A stretch of 64,000 bases of DNA from JANNRA01 sp031401035 (GCA_031401035.1 JANNRA010000032.1:77932-141931), one strand, 5' to 3'. Counted from the stretch's first letter, positions 53,921 through 62,387 are shown. Notes: generated by a model not told the origin, from the letters alone. Made by a program: numbers and translations.

Positions 53921-54583
53921 GTGGCAGACAAGGGGCGCCTGTCGCGCAAGGACATAAAGCATCCGGATGAATTCATCACCCAGTCGGCGCATGCGCTCGG
54001 TTGGGCGCAACACAATCAGAAGGGCGTCGCGATCGCCGGAATCGTCGCGGTGCTGCTGCTCCTCGGTCTGGGCATCGCCACGGCCTATCGAGGTGCCCAG
54101 CAGCGCGATGCCAATGCCGATCTGGGGCGCGCCATGGCGAAGCTGCAGACCAACGACTTTGTCGCCGCGGCGACCGAGCTGACCAATGTTTCGGCTCGCT
54201 GGTCCGGATCCCAGGTCGGCTCGGTGGCCGCGATCATGGCCATCAGCACCGCGGTTCGGGCCGGAGAGCCGGACAAGGCGCTCGCGGCGCTCACCGCATT
54301 CCAGTCGCAGGCGGACAGCCTGCCGCCGTACCTGCGCCAGCAGGCCTACGTCGCGTGGGGCGCCGCCCTCGAAGCCAAGCAGCAGTGGGCAGATGCCGCC
54401 GGACGGTACAAAGAAGCCGCAGCGATCAGCGGACCCTACAGCGGCGAAGCGCTGCTCGGTGAGGCGCGGGCTCGTGACCAGGGGGGTGAGACGGATAAGG
54501 CCCGTGAACTCTATCGCCAGGCGTTCGAGCAGTACCCAGATCTGCCGTCACGGGACCTGCTGAGCGCCAAGCTAGGATCCTGA
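53921..54583 (+). CDS. Membrane-anchored TPR protein (YfgM-like)
   Basis: The 220-residue protein has a charged cytoplasmic N-terminus (1-34), one membrane helix (about 35-56, Ile-Ala-Gly-Ile-Val-Ala-Val-Leu-Leu-Leu-Leu-Gly) and a periplasmic helical part with TPR-like repeats (Gln-Trp-Ala-Asp-Ala-Ala-Gly-Arg-Tyr-Lys-Glu-Ala, then Lys-Ala-Arg-Glu-Leu-Tyr-Arg-Gln-Ala). The plan matches YfgM, an ancillary SecYEG-associated factor, but the sequence is diverged. The start is GTG 53921, with a GGGGAGG ribosome site upstream. Confidence 0.72.
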   Translation: MADKGRLSRKDIKHPDEFITQSAHALGWAQHNQKGVAIAGIVAVLLLLGLGIATAYRGAQQRDANADLGRAMAKLQTNDFVAAATELTNVSARWSGSQVGSVAAIMAISTAVRAGEPDKALAALTAFQSQADSLPPYLRQQAYVAWGAALEAKQQWADAAGRYKEAAAISGPYSGEALLGEARARDQGGETDKARELYRQAFEQYPDLPSRDLLSAKLGS

Positions 54584-54700
54584 CCGTCCCGGACGGGCCT
54601 GCGCGTCTGGCGCTTTACATAATCAACCTTATCGGACGTTGCGTAGCGGCTGGCGTGGCTGCGCGGCGTTGGTCTGTCTGGCGTGCAATGAGGTCCTGAC

Positions 54701-54718
54701 CACCGAGGACTCTCGGTG
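54701..54718 (-). terminator. Hairpin after the dGTPase gene
   Basis: CACCGAG at 54701-54707 and CTCGGTG at 54712-54718 form a perfect 7-bp stem with a 4-base loop, 9 bases beyond the dGTPase stop. There is no T-tract on the minus strand, so termination is only possible. Confidence 0.4.
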
Positions 54719-54727
54719 CACGCTTCG

Positions 54728-55882
54728 TCAGCCGGTCGCCACCGGATCGAACAACTTGCGGTGTTCCTCGAGTGCGAAGCGATCGGTCATCCCGGCGATG
54801 TAATCGGCGATCACGCGCGGCAGATCCAGTCCAACGCATTGCCGCTCGAGGATGTGCGGCGGCAGCTGCTTCGGCTCGTTCATATACGCCTCAAAGAGCT
54901 GGCGCATAACGCGCTTGGCCTTCTCGAAGACGCGGATGACCCGATAGTGTCGGTACAGGTTGTCCATCAGGAATTGCTTGAGTTCGAGTCGTTGTGCTTC
55001 CAACTCGGGGCTGAAACCGACGATCGGGCGGCCATAGGCGCGTAGATCCGCGAGGCTGCCGATGCGTTCCCGGGCGAGACGCGATTCCAGGCTTTCGATC
55101 AGGTCGGTCACCATGCGGTCGATGATCAACCGGATGGCCTGGTAGCGCCAGATGCGCTGGCTGGTGCCGGGATGTCCGCTGCGCACCGCGCGGTAGGCTT
55201 CCCGCCACAGGGTCACCGCATCGAGCTGGTCGAAGCTCAACAGCCCCGACTTCAGCCCGTCGTCGATATCGTGGCTGTTGTAGGCAATCTCGTCGGTGTA
55301 ATCGACCAACTGCGCTTCCAGGCACGGGCCCTGCCCTGACGCGAATGCCGCCGCCAGCGGCTTGTCGTAGGGCGGTGTGTGCTTGACGATTCCCTCGCGT
55401 ACCTCCCAGGTCAGGTTGAGGCCCTGGAAATCCGGGTAGCGCTCCTCGAGGACATCGACGATGCGCAGGCTCTGCGCGTTGTGCTCGAAGCCGCCGTACG
55501 GGGCCATCAGTTCGTCGAGGATGCGCTCGCCGGCGTGGCCGAACGGGGTGTGGCCGAGATCGTGCGCCAGAGCCACCGCCTCAGCCAGATCCGTGTTCAG
55601 ACGGAGCGACTTGGCGATCGTGCGTGTGATCTGGGCGGCCTCCATCGTGTGCGTCAGGCGGGTCCGATAATAATCGCCTTCGTGGTTGACGAAGACCTGC
55701 GTCTTGTACTCGAGGCGCCGGAAGGCGGTGCTGTGGATGATCCGGTCACGGTCGCGCTGGAAGACGGTGCGAAACGAGTGCTCGGCCTCTGGGTGGACGC
55801 GGCCCCGGCTGGCCGTACTGCGCATCGCATGCGGCGCCAGCAACTGATCCTCGAGGGCCTCAGCATCAGCGCGCATCAGCAT
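54728..55882 (-). CDS. dgt: Deoxyguanosinetriphosphate triphosphohydrolase-like protein
   Basis: This HD-superfamily enzyme hydrolyses dNTPs to deoxynucleosides and triphosphate. The metal motif is visible as Arg-Leu-Thr-His-Thr-Met-Glu and Ala-His-Asp-Leu-Gly-His-Thr-Pro-Phe-Gly-His, with a later Asp in Val-Asp-Tyr-Thr-Asp-Glu-Ile-Ala-Tyr. Length is 384 residues, the type 2/short form. The N-terminus before Arg-Arg-Leu-Glu-Tyr-Lys-Thr-Gln-Val-Phe is normal; starts at 55882 or 55876 are equivalent. Confidence 0.92.
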   Translation of the reverse strand: MLMRADAEALEDQLLAPHAMRSTASRGRVHPEAEHSFRTVFQRDRDRIIHSTAFRRLEYKTQVFVNHEGDYYRTRLTHTMEAAQITRTIAKSLRLNTDLAEAVALAHDLGHTPFGHAGERILDELMAPYGGFEHNAQSLRIVDVLEERYPDFQGLNLTWEVREGIVKHTPPYDKPLAAAFASGQGPCLEAQLVDYTDEIAYNSHDIDDGLKSGLLSFDQLDAVTLWREAYRAVRSGHPGTSQRIWRYQAIRLIIDRMVTDLIESLESRLARERIGSLADLRAYGRPIVGFSPELEAQRLELKQFLMDNLYRHYRVIRVFEKAKRVMRQLFEAYMNEPKQLPPHILERQCVGLDLPRVIADYIAGMTDRFALEEHRKLFDPVATG

Positions 55883-56063
55883 GGCGCGGATCTACCACGC
55901 AGCCTCGCTACCAGCCAGCCGGAGGCTCAAATCGGACGCCGCGGCACTTTACGGACGCGAGAACATCCGATTGCGACACCGCCGCCGCTGGCGTCGGGGC
56001 ACATCCTCGCACGGGACTTCACTGGGCGCGTGGCATGGCGATTGCCGTTGGACCCTGCTCGTG

Positions 56064-57938
56064 ATGACCGGGCAAAGTCTCCGATTAGTCGCGTCTGCGG
56101 TACTCATGTGCATCGTTGGCGGCGTCGCGCTGGCGGCGGAGCCGCAGGGTCGCGTCGCCGGACGGCTGCTGTTGCGCGAGCGCGCCGGCCTCAGCGACGA
56201 CGCACTGCGTGTCGCGCTGCGGCACGTCGGAGCGCAACGGGCGGCGGCGCTCGCGGCGCTCGGTGCAACCGTGATCGTGGCGGACGAGGCGGCCCTGAGC
56301 GGGGTCGAGGCGACGTTGCGGCGCTCCGGCCTCTTCAAGAGCGTCGAACGCGACTACCTGGCGCACAGCGCCGAGCTGCCGGACGACCCCTACTATGGCA
56401 CGCAATGGGGCCTGCCGCGGGTCGGCGCGCCGACCGCCTGGGGCGTGTCGACCGGTGCCGGGGTCACCGTCGCGGTCGTCGATACCGGCGTTGAACTGTC
56501 CCACCCTGATCTGCAGGGACGTCTGCTGCCCGGGTACGACTTCATCAATGACGACGCGACGCCGAATGACGACAACGGCCACGGCACGCGCATGAGCGGC
56601 ATCATTGCGGCCGCCCAGGACAACGGCATCGGCGTCAGCGGCGTCGCCCCGAGCGCGATGCTGCTGCCGGTCAAGGCGCTCGATGGGCAGGGCCAGGGGC
56701 CGTACAGCATCGTCGCCAGCGGCATTGTCTACGCCGTCGACCACGGTGCGCGCGTCGTCAACCTGAGTCTCGCAGGCGCCGCACAATCGGGCCTGCTGCA
56801 GGACGCGATCGACTATGCCCTCGCGCATGACGCCGTCGTCGTTGCCGCCGCGGGCAACTTCGGCTCCGACCTGACTGTCTACCCGGCCGCCTTGCCCGGC
56901 GTCGTGGCGGTCGGCGCCATTTCCGCCTCGGACACGCGCTGGGCCAACTCCAATTACGGGTCGTGGGTGAGCGTCGCCGCGCCGGGCGTCGAAGTCGCGA
57001 CCACGACGTTGGCGGGCGGCTACTCCACCTCGACCGGCACCTCGCCCGCTGCCGCGTTCGGCTCCGGGGTTTTTGCCCTGCTCTTCGGCGCGCACCCAAC
57101 GATCACCCGCCAAGAGGCCGTGCAGCGCGTCGTGAATGGCGCCGTCGATCTCGGCCTCGACGGCTGGGACCCTTACTACGGCGCCGGCCGGGTGGATGCA
57201 TACGCCGCGCTGGTGCCGGGCGGTACCGGCGCCCCCCCGGCCGACCAGGCGGACCCGACGGTGTCGATCCTGAGCCCAGCGAAGGCCAGCCTGGTGTCGG
57301 GCATGGTCCCGATCGACATCACGGCCGCCGACGATGTCGGCATCGCTCGCGTCGAACTGTTCATCGACAATCGACTGCACGCCGTCGCGACCAGCGCGCC
57401 CTACGCGTTCGTCGTCGATGCGACGGCGCTCAGCCCCGGACGCCACAAGCTACGCGCGTACGCGTACGACTTCAGCGGCAACATGACGAAGACACGCTCG
57501 CAGACGGTGACGTTCTCGCCTGGCACCGGCCTGCTCGTCACCCACGCCGTCGCGCGCTCACGCAGTATCGCCATCAGCACCCTGTTCAGCCTGCCATCGG
57601 GCACCAGTTTCGATCCCACCGTCGATGCCGTGTCCGTCACACTGAGTTCCGTCAGCGGCCCGGTGCTGTCGTTCGCCGCCACGGCGGGATCGCTGCTCGC
57701 CACACCCGCGGGCAAGATGCAGGGCACGGTCGCTCCCACCGTCCCCGGCGTCGGCAGCGTGCGCTTGACCTCGAACAGCAGCGGCGCTCAGCCGGTGTAC
57801 TCATTGAAAATCAAAGCCGCGAATCTCGACGGCATCACGCTCGATCCACAGATGAGCCTCGCGATTCAGGTCGGCGCGGTGCAACTGTCCCAGAGCCTCC
57901 CCTGCCGCGCCAAGGGCACCACCCTGGTCTACCCGTGA
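56064..57938 (+). CDS. Secreted subtilisin-family serine protease (S8) with Ig-like domain
   Basis: The 624-residue precursor has a signal peptide (1-24), a propeptide-like region (25-100) and a subtilase domain: Asp140 (Val-Val-Asp-Thr-Gly-Val), His173 (Asn-Gly-His-Gly-Thr), oxyanion Asn265 and Ser327 (Gly-Thr-Ser-Pro-Ala-Ala). A Big-type Ig-like domain follows (about 395-490, Val-Glu-Leu-Phe-Ile-Asp), then a beta-rich tail with a single cysteine near the end. ATG 56064 begins the signal peptide; GTG 56061 is directly upstream, and longer starts overlap the divergent dGTPase. Confidence 0.9.
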   Translation: MTGQSLRLVASAVLMCIVGGVALAAEPQGRVAGRLLLRERAGLSDDALRVALRHVGAQRAAALAALGATVIVADEAALSGVEATLRRSGLFKSVERDYLAHSAELPDDPYYGTQWGLPRVGAPTAWGVSTGAGVTVAVVDTGVELSHPDLQGRLLPGYDFINDDATPNDDNGHGTRMSGIIAAAQDNGIGVSGVAPSAMLLPVKALDGQGQGPYSIVASGIVYAVDHGARVVNLSLAGAAQSGLLQDAIDYALAHDAVVVAAAGNFGSDLTVYPAALPGVVAVGAISASDTRWANSNYGSWVSVAAPGVEVATTTLAGGYSTSTGTSPAAAFGSGVFALLFGAHPTITRQEAVQRVVNGAVDLGLDGWDPYYGAGRVDAYAALVPGGTGAPPADQADPTVSILSPAKASLVSGMVPIDITAADDVGIARVELFIDNRLHAVATSAPYAFVVDATALSPGRHKLRAYAYDFSGNMTKTRSQTVTFSPGTGLLVTHAVARSRSIAISTLFSLPSGTSFDPTVDAVSVTLSSVSGPVLSFAATAGSLLATPAGKMQGTVAPTVPGVGSVRLTSNSSGAQPVYSLKIKAANLDGITLDPQMSLAIQVGAVQLSQSLPCRAKGTTLVYP

Positions 57939-58048
57939 TGGGCGTCATGTGGACTGCCACTGGTCGGTCAAAGGTCGTGGTAGCCGAACAGTAGCAGGCG
58001 GGTTGCCCGAGGCCGCCGCGATGGGCTAAGTCGCCGAAAACACTGTGG

Positions 58049-58122
58049 GCCCCCGTAGCTCAGGTGGATAGAGCACAGGATTCCTAATCCTGGGGTCGTG
58101 CGTTCGAATCGCGCCGGGGGCA
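58049..58122 (+). tRNA. tRNA-Arg (anticodon CCT)
   Basis: A full cloverleaf can be drawn: acceptor 58049-58055 with 58115-58121, D stem 58058-58061 with 58071-58074, anticodon stem 58076-58080 with 58088-58092 and loop TTCCTAA (anticodon CCT at 58083-58085), and T stem 58098-58102 with 58110-58114 around TTCGAAT. The discriminator is A58122; CCA is not encoded. An integrase gene follows 63 bases downstream, so its 3' half is the probable integration target. Confidence 0.95.
58098..58122 (+). other. Probable attachment site (attL) in the tRNA 3' end
   Basis: Tyrosine integrases that sit beside tRNA genes usually recombine at the T-arm and acceptor 3' end, which would be 58098-58122 here. The matching attR should repeat part of this sequence to the right of the window; it cannot be seen. 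Confidence 0.45.
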
Positions 58123-58159
58123 TTTGATTCCGGCTACTTAGCGCGACGGGAACACCCGC

Positions 58160-58178
58160 TGTGTTTCCATCTGTTTCC
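58160..58178 (+). repeat. Tandem 9-mer between tRNA and integrase
   Basis: TGTTTCCAT occurs at 58160-58168 and again at 58170-58178, separated by one C, a 10-bp period in AT-richer DNA between the tRNA and the integrase stop. Helical-period direct repeats beside an att core are typical of integrase arm-type or excisionase sites, so this is a candidate for one. Confidence 0.4.
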
Positions 58179-58185
58179 ATGCTGA

Positions 58186-59358
58186 TTAGCCCAGCGCGGC
58201 GAGCACGTCGGCGGCGATGCCGTCGAGGCTCGCCAGTGCGCTCGCGTCGTGGTCGGTCTCGAGCCAGTGGGCATAGATGCGGCGCGTGACCGACGAATCC
58301 TTGTGTCCGCAGAGCTGGGCCACCTGCGTGTCAGGGCGCCCCGCCATCAGCAGAGACGAGGCAAAAGTGTGGCGCAGCGAATGGATGCGGACGCGCGTGA
58401 TGCCGGCGGCGTCACAGGCCGGATGCAGTCCCTTGTGGGCGAGCGTGCTGCGGTGGACCGGCGTGGTGCCGGTCGCGCTCGGGAACACCCAGCCGTCGGC
58501 CGTCGGCGGACACGCGAGTTTCCACCGCTTGAGCACCGCCACGAGCTCGGGCTTGAGCGGGATCCGCCGCTTGCCCGATGTGGTCTTCGGCGGGCCGTAC
58601 GTCGGGCCGCTCTCGGAGGTGTCGCGCCGCTTCGCCCACGACACGCTGCGGCGAATCCAGAGACGACCCTTGAGCAAGTCCACGTCGCCCCAGGTCAGGG
58701 CGGTCAACTCCCCTACCCGTCCGCCCGTCTGCACGGCAGTCAACAGGAACGTCTGATACATCCCCGGCGTCGCCTTCGTGACAACTTGCCGGGCCTGTGC
58801 GGCGGAGAGCACGGCTGTGGGGTCCACCGCCCCGTCTTCCGTCTCGGCCGGCAGCGCGGCGAGTGCCGCCACCGTCTTTGCACTGACCACGCGCCGGCAG
58901 CGTGGCACCACGTCGACCGGGTTGCGGTCAATGTGCTCGTGCCGGATTGCATGGTCAAAGACACGGGCCGCGGTCGTGAGGATCTTGTTGACGGTCTGCG
59001 GCGCAAGCCCGGCGGCGAGCTTCTCGCGACAGAACCCCTCGAGGTGCTTCGGCCGGATCTGGTCAATGCGGAAGTCGCCCAGCGCCCGCACGAGGTGCAA
59101 GTCGAGGTGGACTTGGAAGCCCGCGACCGTCGCCACCTGCACCCGCGTCGCGGTCTCCGTCAACCATTCCGCCGCCACCGTGGCGAGCGTCGGCAACTCG
59201 TCGGGGGCCTTGAACGTCCCCTTCTTCAACTTCGCCTGGATCTGGCCGAGGTAGATGTTCGCCTCGGCCTTGTCGGCGAACGGCTTGATGAACCGCCGCC
59301 CGTTGTCGTCGCGCCAGTCGGCGCACCACTGGCCGCGATACTCGCGAACGGTCGCCAT
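58186..59358 (-). CDS. Tyrosine recombinase/integrase of the element
   Basis: The 390-residue integrase should catalyse integration and excision of the element. It has an N-terminal arm-binding-like domain (1-60), a SAM-like core-binding domain (60-155) and the catalytic domain: Arg214 (Gly-Gly-Arg-Val-Gly-Glu-Leu), a Lys around 258-263, His326-x-x-Arg329, His352 and the nucleophile Tyr362 (Ile-Tyr-Ala-His-Trp). ATG 59358 overlaps the stop of the 83-residue gene by 1 base. A start at 59388 would add 10 residues. Confidence 0.93.
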   Translation of the reverse strand: MATVREYRGQWCADWRDDNGRRFIKPFADKAEANIYLGQIQAKLKKGTFKAPDELPTLATVAAEWLTETATRVQVATVAGFQVHLDLHLVRALGDFRIDQIRPKHLEGFCREKLAAGLAPQTVNKILTTAARVFDHAIRHEHIDRNPVDVVPRCRRVVSAKTVAALAALPAETEDGAVDPTAVLSAAQARQVVTKATPGMYQTFLLTAVQTGGRVGELTALTWGDVDLLKGRLWIRRSVSWAKRRDTSESGPTYGPPKTTSGKRRIPLKPELVAVLKRWKLACPPTADGWVFPSATGTTPVHRSTLAHKGLHPACDAAGITRVRIHSLRHTFASSLLMAGRPDTQVAQLCGHKDSSVTRRIYAHWLETDHDASALASLDGIAADVLAALG

Positions 59359-59609
59359 CAGCCCGCCCCTCCGCGCGTCGGCCACCACGCCACCAACGCG
59401 TCGACGTCAGCCCGCTCGTAGCTCTGCGCCGCCTCGATGAGCAGCACCGGCACACCCAACCGCTCGGCGATGGCGTGGAACACCTCGCTGCTCTCGATCC
59501 GCAGCGCGCCCAAGTGCGCCGCGGCGTCGAGCGCGGCGAACACCCCATCGAGGTAGTCGGGCGACCGCTTCGCCTGCGTCGGCCGCTTCACCTTGGCCTT
59601 GGTCGCCAT
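59358..59609 (-). CDS. Small element protein, paralogue A (83 aa)
   Basis: I do not recognise the family. The basic N-terminus (Ala-Thr-Lys-Ala-Lys-Val-Lys-Arg) is followed by a helical region containing Ala-Ile-Ala-Glu-Arg-Leu-Gly-Val-Pro-Val-Leu-Leu-Ile-Glu-Ala-Ala-Gln, which aligns with the neighbouring 93-residue protein. Both start and stop overlap neighbours by 1 base, so it is in an operon with the integrase. A small DNA-binding or excisionase-type role is possible by position only. Confidence 0.6.
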   Translation of the reverse strand: MATKAKVKRPTQAKRSPDYLDGVFAALDAAAHLGALRIESSEVFHAIAERLGVPVLLIEAAQSYERADVDALVAWWPTRGGAG

Positions 59610-59890
59610 CACGCCACCGCCTTGCGCGGCATCAGCGCCTCGGCCCACTCGCGCCACTCGTTGAGCAGGTCGAGGTTGAGACGCGTCGTGTTCTGCGCGG
59701 CGTCAATCCACAGCGCCGGCACGCCCAGCTCCTCGGCGATCGCGTCGCGCTGCTCGGGCTGCAGGGGTCCGTCGAGCGCCCCGGCGTTGCAGAGCGCGCG
59801 GATGGTGTCGGCGATGGTGTGGGCGCGCAGGACTTCCGGCGCGGCGTCGGGGATCAGGCGGCTGATCGGGGTCGGCTTCTTCGGTCGCAT
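59609..59890 (-). CDS. Small element protein, paralogue B (93 aa)
   Basis: This first gene of the integrase operon contains Ala-Ile-Ala-Glu-Glu-Leu-Gly-Val-Pro-Ala-Leu-Trp-Ile-Asp-Ala-Ala-Gln, clearly similar to paralogue A at matching C-terminal positions, followed by a Trp-rich helix. It has a basic N-terminus (Arg-Pro-Lys-Lys-Pro). Its start ATG 59890 is 152 bases from the oppositely oriented ribbon-helix-helix-like gene. The function is unknown. Confidence 0.6.
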   Translation of the reverse strand: MRPKKPTPISRLIPDAAPEVLRAHTIADTIRALCNAGALDGPLQPEQRDAIAEELGVPALWIDAAQNTTRLNLDLLNEWREWAEALMPRKAVA

Positions 59891-59933
59891 GGTGCTCCTC
59901 CATGTGGTTGTGCCGCCGGCCCATCCGGCGGAG

Positions 59934-59962
59934 TTGCAACTGTCTGCGCAGTGTCTTACAAG
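59934..59962 (+). promoter_or_regulatory. Candidate promoter in the element's divergent control region
   Basis: TTGCAA at 59934-59939 and TACAAG at 59957-59962 are spaced by 17 bases (four of six matches each). It points toward the ribbon-helix-helix-like gene and lies opposite the integrase operon, so this gap is the likely lysogeny switch. Confidence 0.4.
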
Positions 59963-60042
59963 TAGCACCTATGAAGGTCAATACTCGATTGGTCCGCCGG
60001 CCCGTTCGTGGTAGCTACCGCCCCGAAGTCGAGGAGGTGGCG

Positions 60043-60246
60043 GTGGTGAAGCGAACGAAGGTCCCCTTGTCCGATACGCCGTTGTCGGTGCGCGTGCCGC
60101 TCGGCATCGTGAAGCGCCTCGACGCGTTGATTCGCCCCATCGCGACCGATGCGGCCATGCAGGGCGTCACCGGGATCACGCGCGCTGCTGTCACGAAGCG
60201 CGCCCTGCTCGAGGGGCTCGCGGTGCTGGAAGCGCGGTACAAGTAG
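60043..60246 (+). CDS. Small ribbon-helix-helix-like DNA-binding protein
   Basis: The 67-residue protein has a beta-strand-like opening (Leu-Ser-Val-Arg-Val-Pro) followed by two helices (Leu-Gly-Ile-Val-Lys-Arg-Leu-Asp-Ala-Leu and Ile-Thr-Arg-Ala-Ala-Val-Thr-Lys-Arg-Ala-Leu-Leu-Glu-Gly-Leu), the plan of ribbon-helix-helix repressors and antitoxins. GTG 60043 has a strong GAGGAGG ribosome site 5 bases upstream. ATG 59971 would give 91 residues but has no ribosome site and is near the predicted transcript start. It may regulate the divergent integrase operon. Confidence 0.6.
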   Translation: MVKRTKVPLSDTPLSVRVPLGIVKRLDALIRPIATDAAMQGVTGITRAAVTKRALLEGLAVLEARYK

Positions 60247-60248
60247 TC

Positions 60249-60500
60249 ATGGGCGCCCGCACCAGTCGGAAGACGGTCACGCCGCGAACCACGGCGCCGA
60301 AGAAGCCCCGGCGCACGCCGAAGCAAGGGACGATGAAGCGGCTTTCTGAACTGGCCGGGTTCGCGGCGCGTATATACGCGAAGCACGAGCCAGCGTTAGC
60401 GAAGAAGTGGGCGGCGATGGCGAAGAAGACAAAGAAGCTCGCCGAGCCGGGTACGGTCACGCCCGCTCCTCGTGCGAAGCGCACGCGCGCACCTCGCTGA
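60249..60500 (+). CDS. Small basic protein of the element (83 aa)
   Basis: It is very Lys/Arg-rich at both ends (Lys-Lys-Pro-Arg-Arg-Thr-Pro-Lys, and Ala-Lys-Lys-Thr-Lys-Lys) around one predicted helix, so nucleic-acid binding is likely. It starts 2 bases after the ribbon-helix-helix-like gene and its end overlaps the convergent zinc-ribbon gene by 44 bases. No family is recognised. Confidence 0.5.
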   Translation: MGARTSRKTVTPRTTAPKKPRRTPKQGTMKRLSELAGFAARIYAKHEPALAKKWAAMAKKTKKLAEPGTVTPAPRAKRTRAPR

Positions 60501-60654
60501 TCGCCGCCCTGACGACGTACACCGTCGCCGCTCCTAGCGCCGCTCCGCACAACCGACACGGCGCGTCGAGCGCGGCCCCGTCGACCACGCCCGGCTGCTC
60601 TTGCGTGTAGGCGCAGCGCGAGCAGCGCAGTCGGCTCCAACGCTGCGCGCTCAT
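60457..60654 (-). CDS. Small zinc-ribbon-like protein (65 aa)
   Basis: Two Cys-x2-Cys pairs (Leu-Arg-Cys-Ser-Arg-Cys and Ala-Pro-Cys-Arg-Leu-Cys-Gly) about 20 residues apart suggest a zinc ribbon. ATG 60654 overlaps the preceding gene's stop by 4 bases. It is the last gene of the terminase operon and is common in form among phage-type genomes; the exact role is unknown. Confidence 0.5.
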   Translation of the reverse strand: MSAQRWSRLRCSRCAYTQEQPGVVDGAALDAPCRLCGAALGAATVYVVRAAISEVRACASHEERA

Positions 60655-60878
60655 GCGCCCGCCACAGTAGGGCGCCGCACGCCGAACGCCGTCGCGTCAC
60701 ACGTCGGGCAGCGCCAGCGATACTCTTTGCGGTCGAGGGCGGCGAACGTCCGCGCCGTCAGCACCGCGTGCGGGTGTGCGGAGTCCCGCCCGCATGTCAC
60801 GCCGCAGCGCAGCGCGTACACGCCGTCGGGCGGCGGGCACTCGCGCATCGCCGGGCTGTCGTCGTCGTCGAAGCGCAT
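60651..60878 (-). CDS. Small zinc-binding-like element protein (75 aa)
   Basis: Starting Met-Arg-Phe-Asp-Asp-Asp-Asp, this protein has several cysteines (Arg-Glu-Cys, Leu-Arg-Cys-Gly-Val-Thr-Cys-Gly, Arg-Cys-Pro-Thr-Cys-Asp), which could bind a structural zinc. It begins 2 bases after the terminase stop and overlaps the next gene by 4 bases. No family is recognised. Confidence 0.5.
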   Translation of the reverse strand: MRFDDDDSPAMRECPPPDGVYALRCGVTCGRDSAHPHAVLTARTFAALDRKEYRWRCPTCDATAFGVRRPTVAGA

Positions 60879-60880
60879 CG

Positions 60881-62284
60881 CTAGAACCCGCTCACGGGGA
60901 TCGTGCTCGCGACGGTGCGCGTGCCGTCCTGCACGGCGGCAAGCGCGGCCGAGGCGAGGGCCACCACCGCGTCGACCTTGTGCGAGGCCCGCTCCTTCGT
61001 GATGCGCCACCCGCGGGAGGTTTCCGCAGCGACGGCTTGCGACACCGCTCGCCGCAGTTCGTCGTCGGCGTACAGCAGCAGGTTGCGGCCCTTCAGAATC
61101 TCAAAGAGGTTCGTGCTGGCTGCGGTGAGGTTGCCGACGGTCTGCGCGAACTCCTCCATCGGCAGCCCAGCGCGCCGCAGCCGTTGGGCGACCGCAGCCA
61201 TCTGCCACGGATCAAATTTGACCGCGCGCACGTGGTAGCGCTGCCGCCAGTCGAGCAGCGTCGCCTCGATCGTGGCTTCAAAATCGAGCGGGTTCTCGGC
61301 GGTGGGCTGGAAGGTGCGATGCGTCACCAGCCGCGCACGCTTGGCCTCGCGGTCGTAGGTGACCGCGACCAGCGCCGTCCGGTCGCGCTTGGTGCTCGCG
61401 TCGCAGCCGATCCACACCGGCAATTGCGGATCGGAGAGCACCGGCCGATAGTCCGCGCCGACGCAGGCGTCATACCACGCCAGGTCGACGAAGCTGCTCT
61501 CGGTGCTGACCCACTCATTGCGGATGAGCCGGCGAAAGGCGGTGGGGCGCAACTGCTGCCGCATCTGCTCGAGCCACGCCTCGGTCTGCCAGGGGGCGGT
61601 CGGCTCGTGGCTCCAAAACATCAGCATGCCCGGCTGCGCGTAGAGCGCGGGTGCGATCTCCTCGCCCTGCAGCCCGCGTTGATAGAGCGACCACAGGAGG
61701 TTGGATTCGTCCTGAAAGCCCGCATAGCTCACCGTCAGGCGCGCGGCGGTCTGCCGCGTCGGCGGCGGAACGCACTCATCCCACATGCGGTGCGAGGCCT
61801 CGGAGGTTGAGCCCCACAGCTCGTCAAAGCAGGTCAGCGTCGGCTCGGCACCGGCGGTGCCGCGGTCGTCGTTGGCGATGGCGGTGATCGACGCGCCCGT
61901 GGGAAGGTACTCGATGCGATAGGCGGTGACCTTGCAGTCACGCCGCAGCATCTGACTCGACTCGACGATGCGCGACGCCGCGCGAAAAATTCTCCCCTGT
62001 GCTTGTTCCAAATCATTTGCCGCACACAGGATCTCGGCGTACTTGCCGCCGGTCACCATGAAGTAGAGGCAGAGCATGGCGGCGAACGTAGTCTTGCCGC
62101 TTTTCTTGATCGCGGAGAAGACGAGTTCCGGATACAGCAAGCGCCCGTCGGGTCCGCGCTTCACGGCTTCGCGAAGAAACCGCTCTTGCGCCTCGGTCAG
62201 TACGAACGGCTGTCCCGTCTCCGGGTTCACGAGCACGTCGCGGAAGAATTGGATTGGATCAACCACCGCCACACCTGTTCCCAT
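60881..62284 (-). CDS. Phage terminase large subunit
   Basis: The 467-residue protein is the packaging ATPase-nuclease that cuts and translocates phage DNA into procapsids. Walker A is Lys-Lys-Ser-Gly-Lys-Thr-Thr (60-66) and Walker B is Cys-Phe-Asp154-Glu155. The C-terminal RNase-H-like nuclease has acidic residues Asp295 (Gly-Cys-Asp-Ala-Ser), Asp358 (Lys-Phe-Asp-Pro-Trp) and Asp438 (His-Lys-Val-Asp-Ala-Val). All ATPase and nuclease motifs appear intact. It is the strongest evidence for a phage origin of this region. Confidence 0.92.
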   Translation of the reverse strand: MGTGVAVVDPIQFFRDVLVNPETGQPFVLTEAQERFLREAVKRGPDGRLLYPELVFSAIKKSGKTTFAAMLCLYFMVTGGKYAEILCAANDLEQAQGRIFRAASRIVESSQMLRRDCKVTAYRIEYLPTGASITAIANDDRGTAGAEPTLTCFDELWGSTSEASHRMWDECVPPPTRQTAARLTVSYAGFQDESNLLWSLYQRGLQGEEIAPALYAQPGMLMFWSHEPTAPWQTEAWLEQMRQQLRPTAFRRLIRNEWVSTESSFVDLAWYDACVGADYRPVLSDPQLPVWIGCDASTKRDRTALVAVTYDREAKRARLVTHRTFQPTAENPLDFEATIEATLLDWRQRYHVRAVKFDPWQMAAVAQRLRRAGLPMEEFAQTVGNLTAASTNLFEILKGRNLLLYADDELRRAVSQAVAAETSRGWRITKERASHKVDAVVALASAALAAVQDGTRTVASTIPVSGF

Positions 62285-62387
62285 CCGGTTGAAGGTTCCC
62301 GGCCCGGCGCCGACGGGAGGAGGTCCGCCGACGCCGAACCGGGCAACGCACCGCGGGGGATGGGCCGCCGCGATGCGTGAGGCTGTC

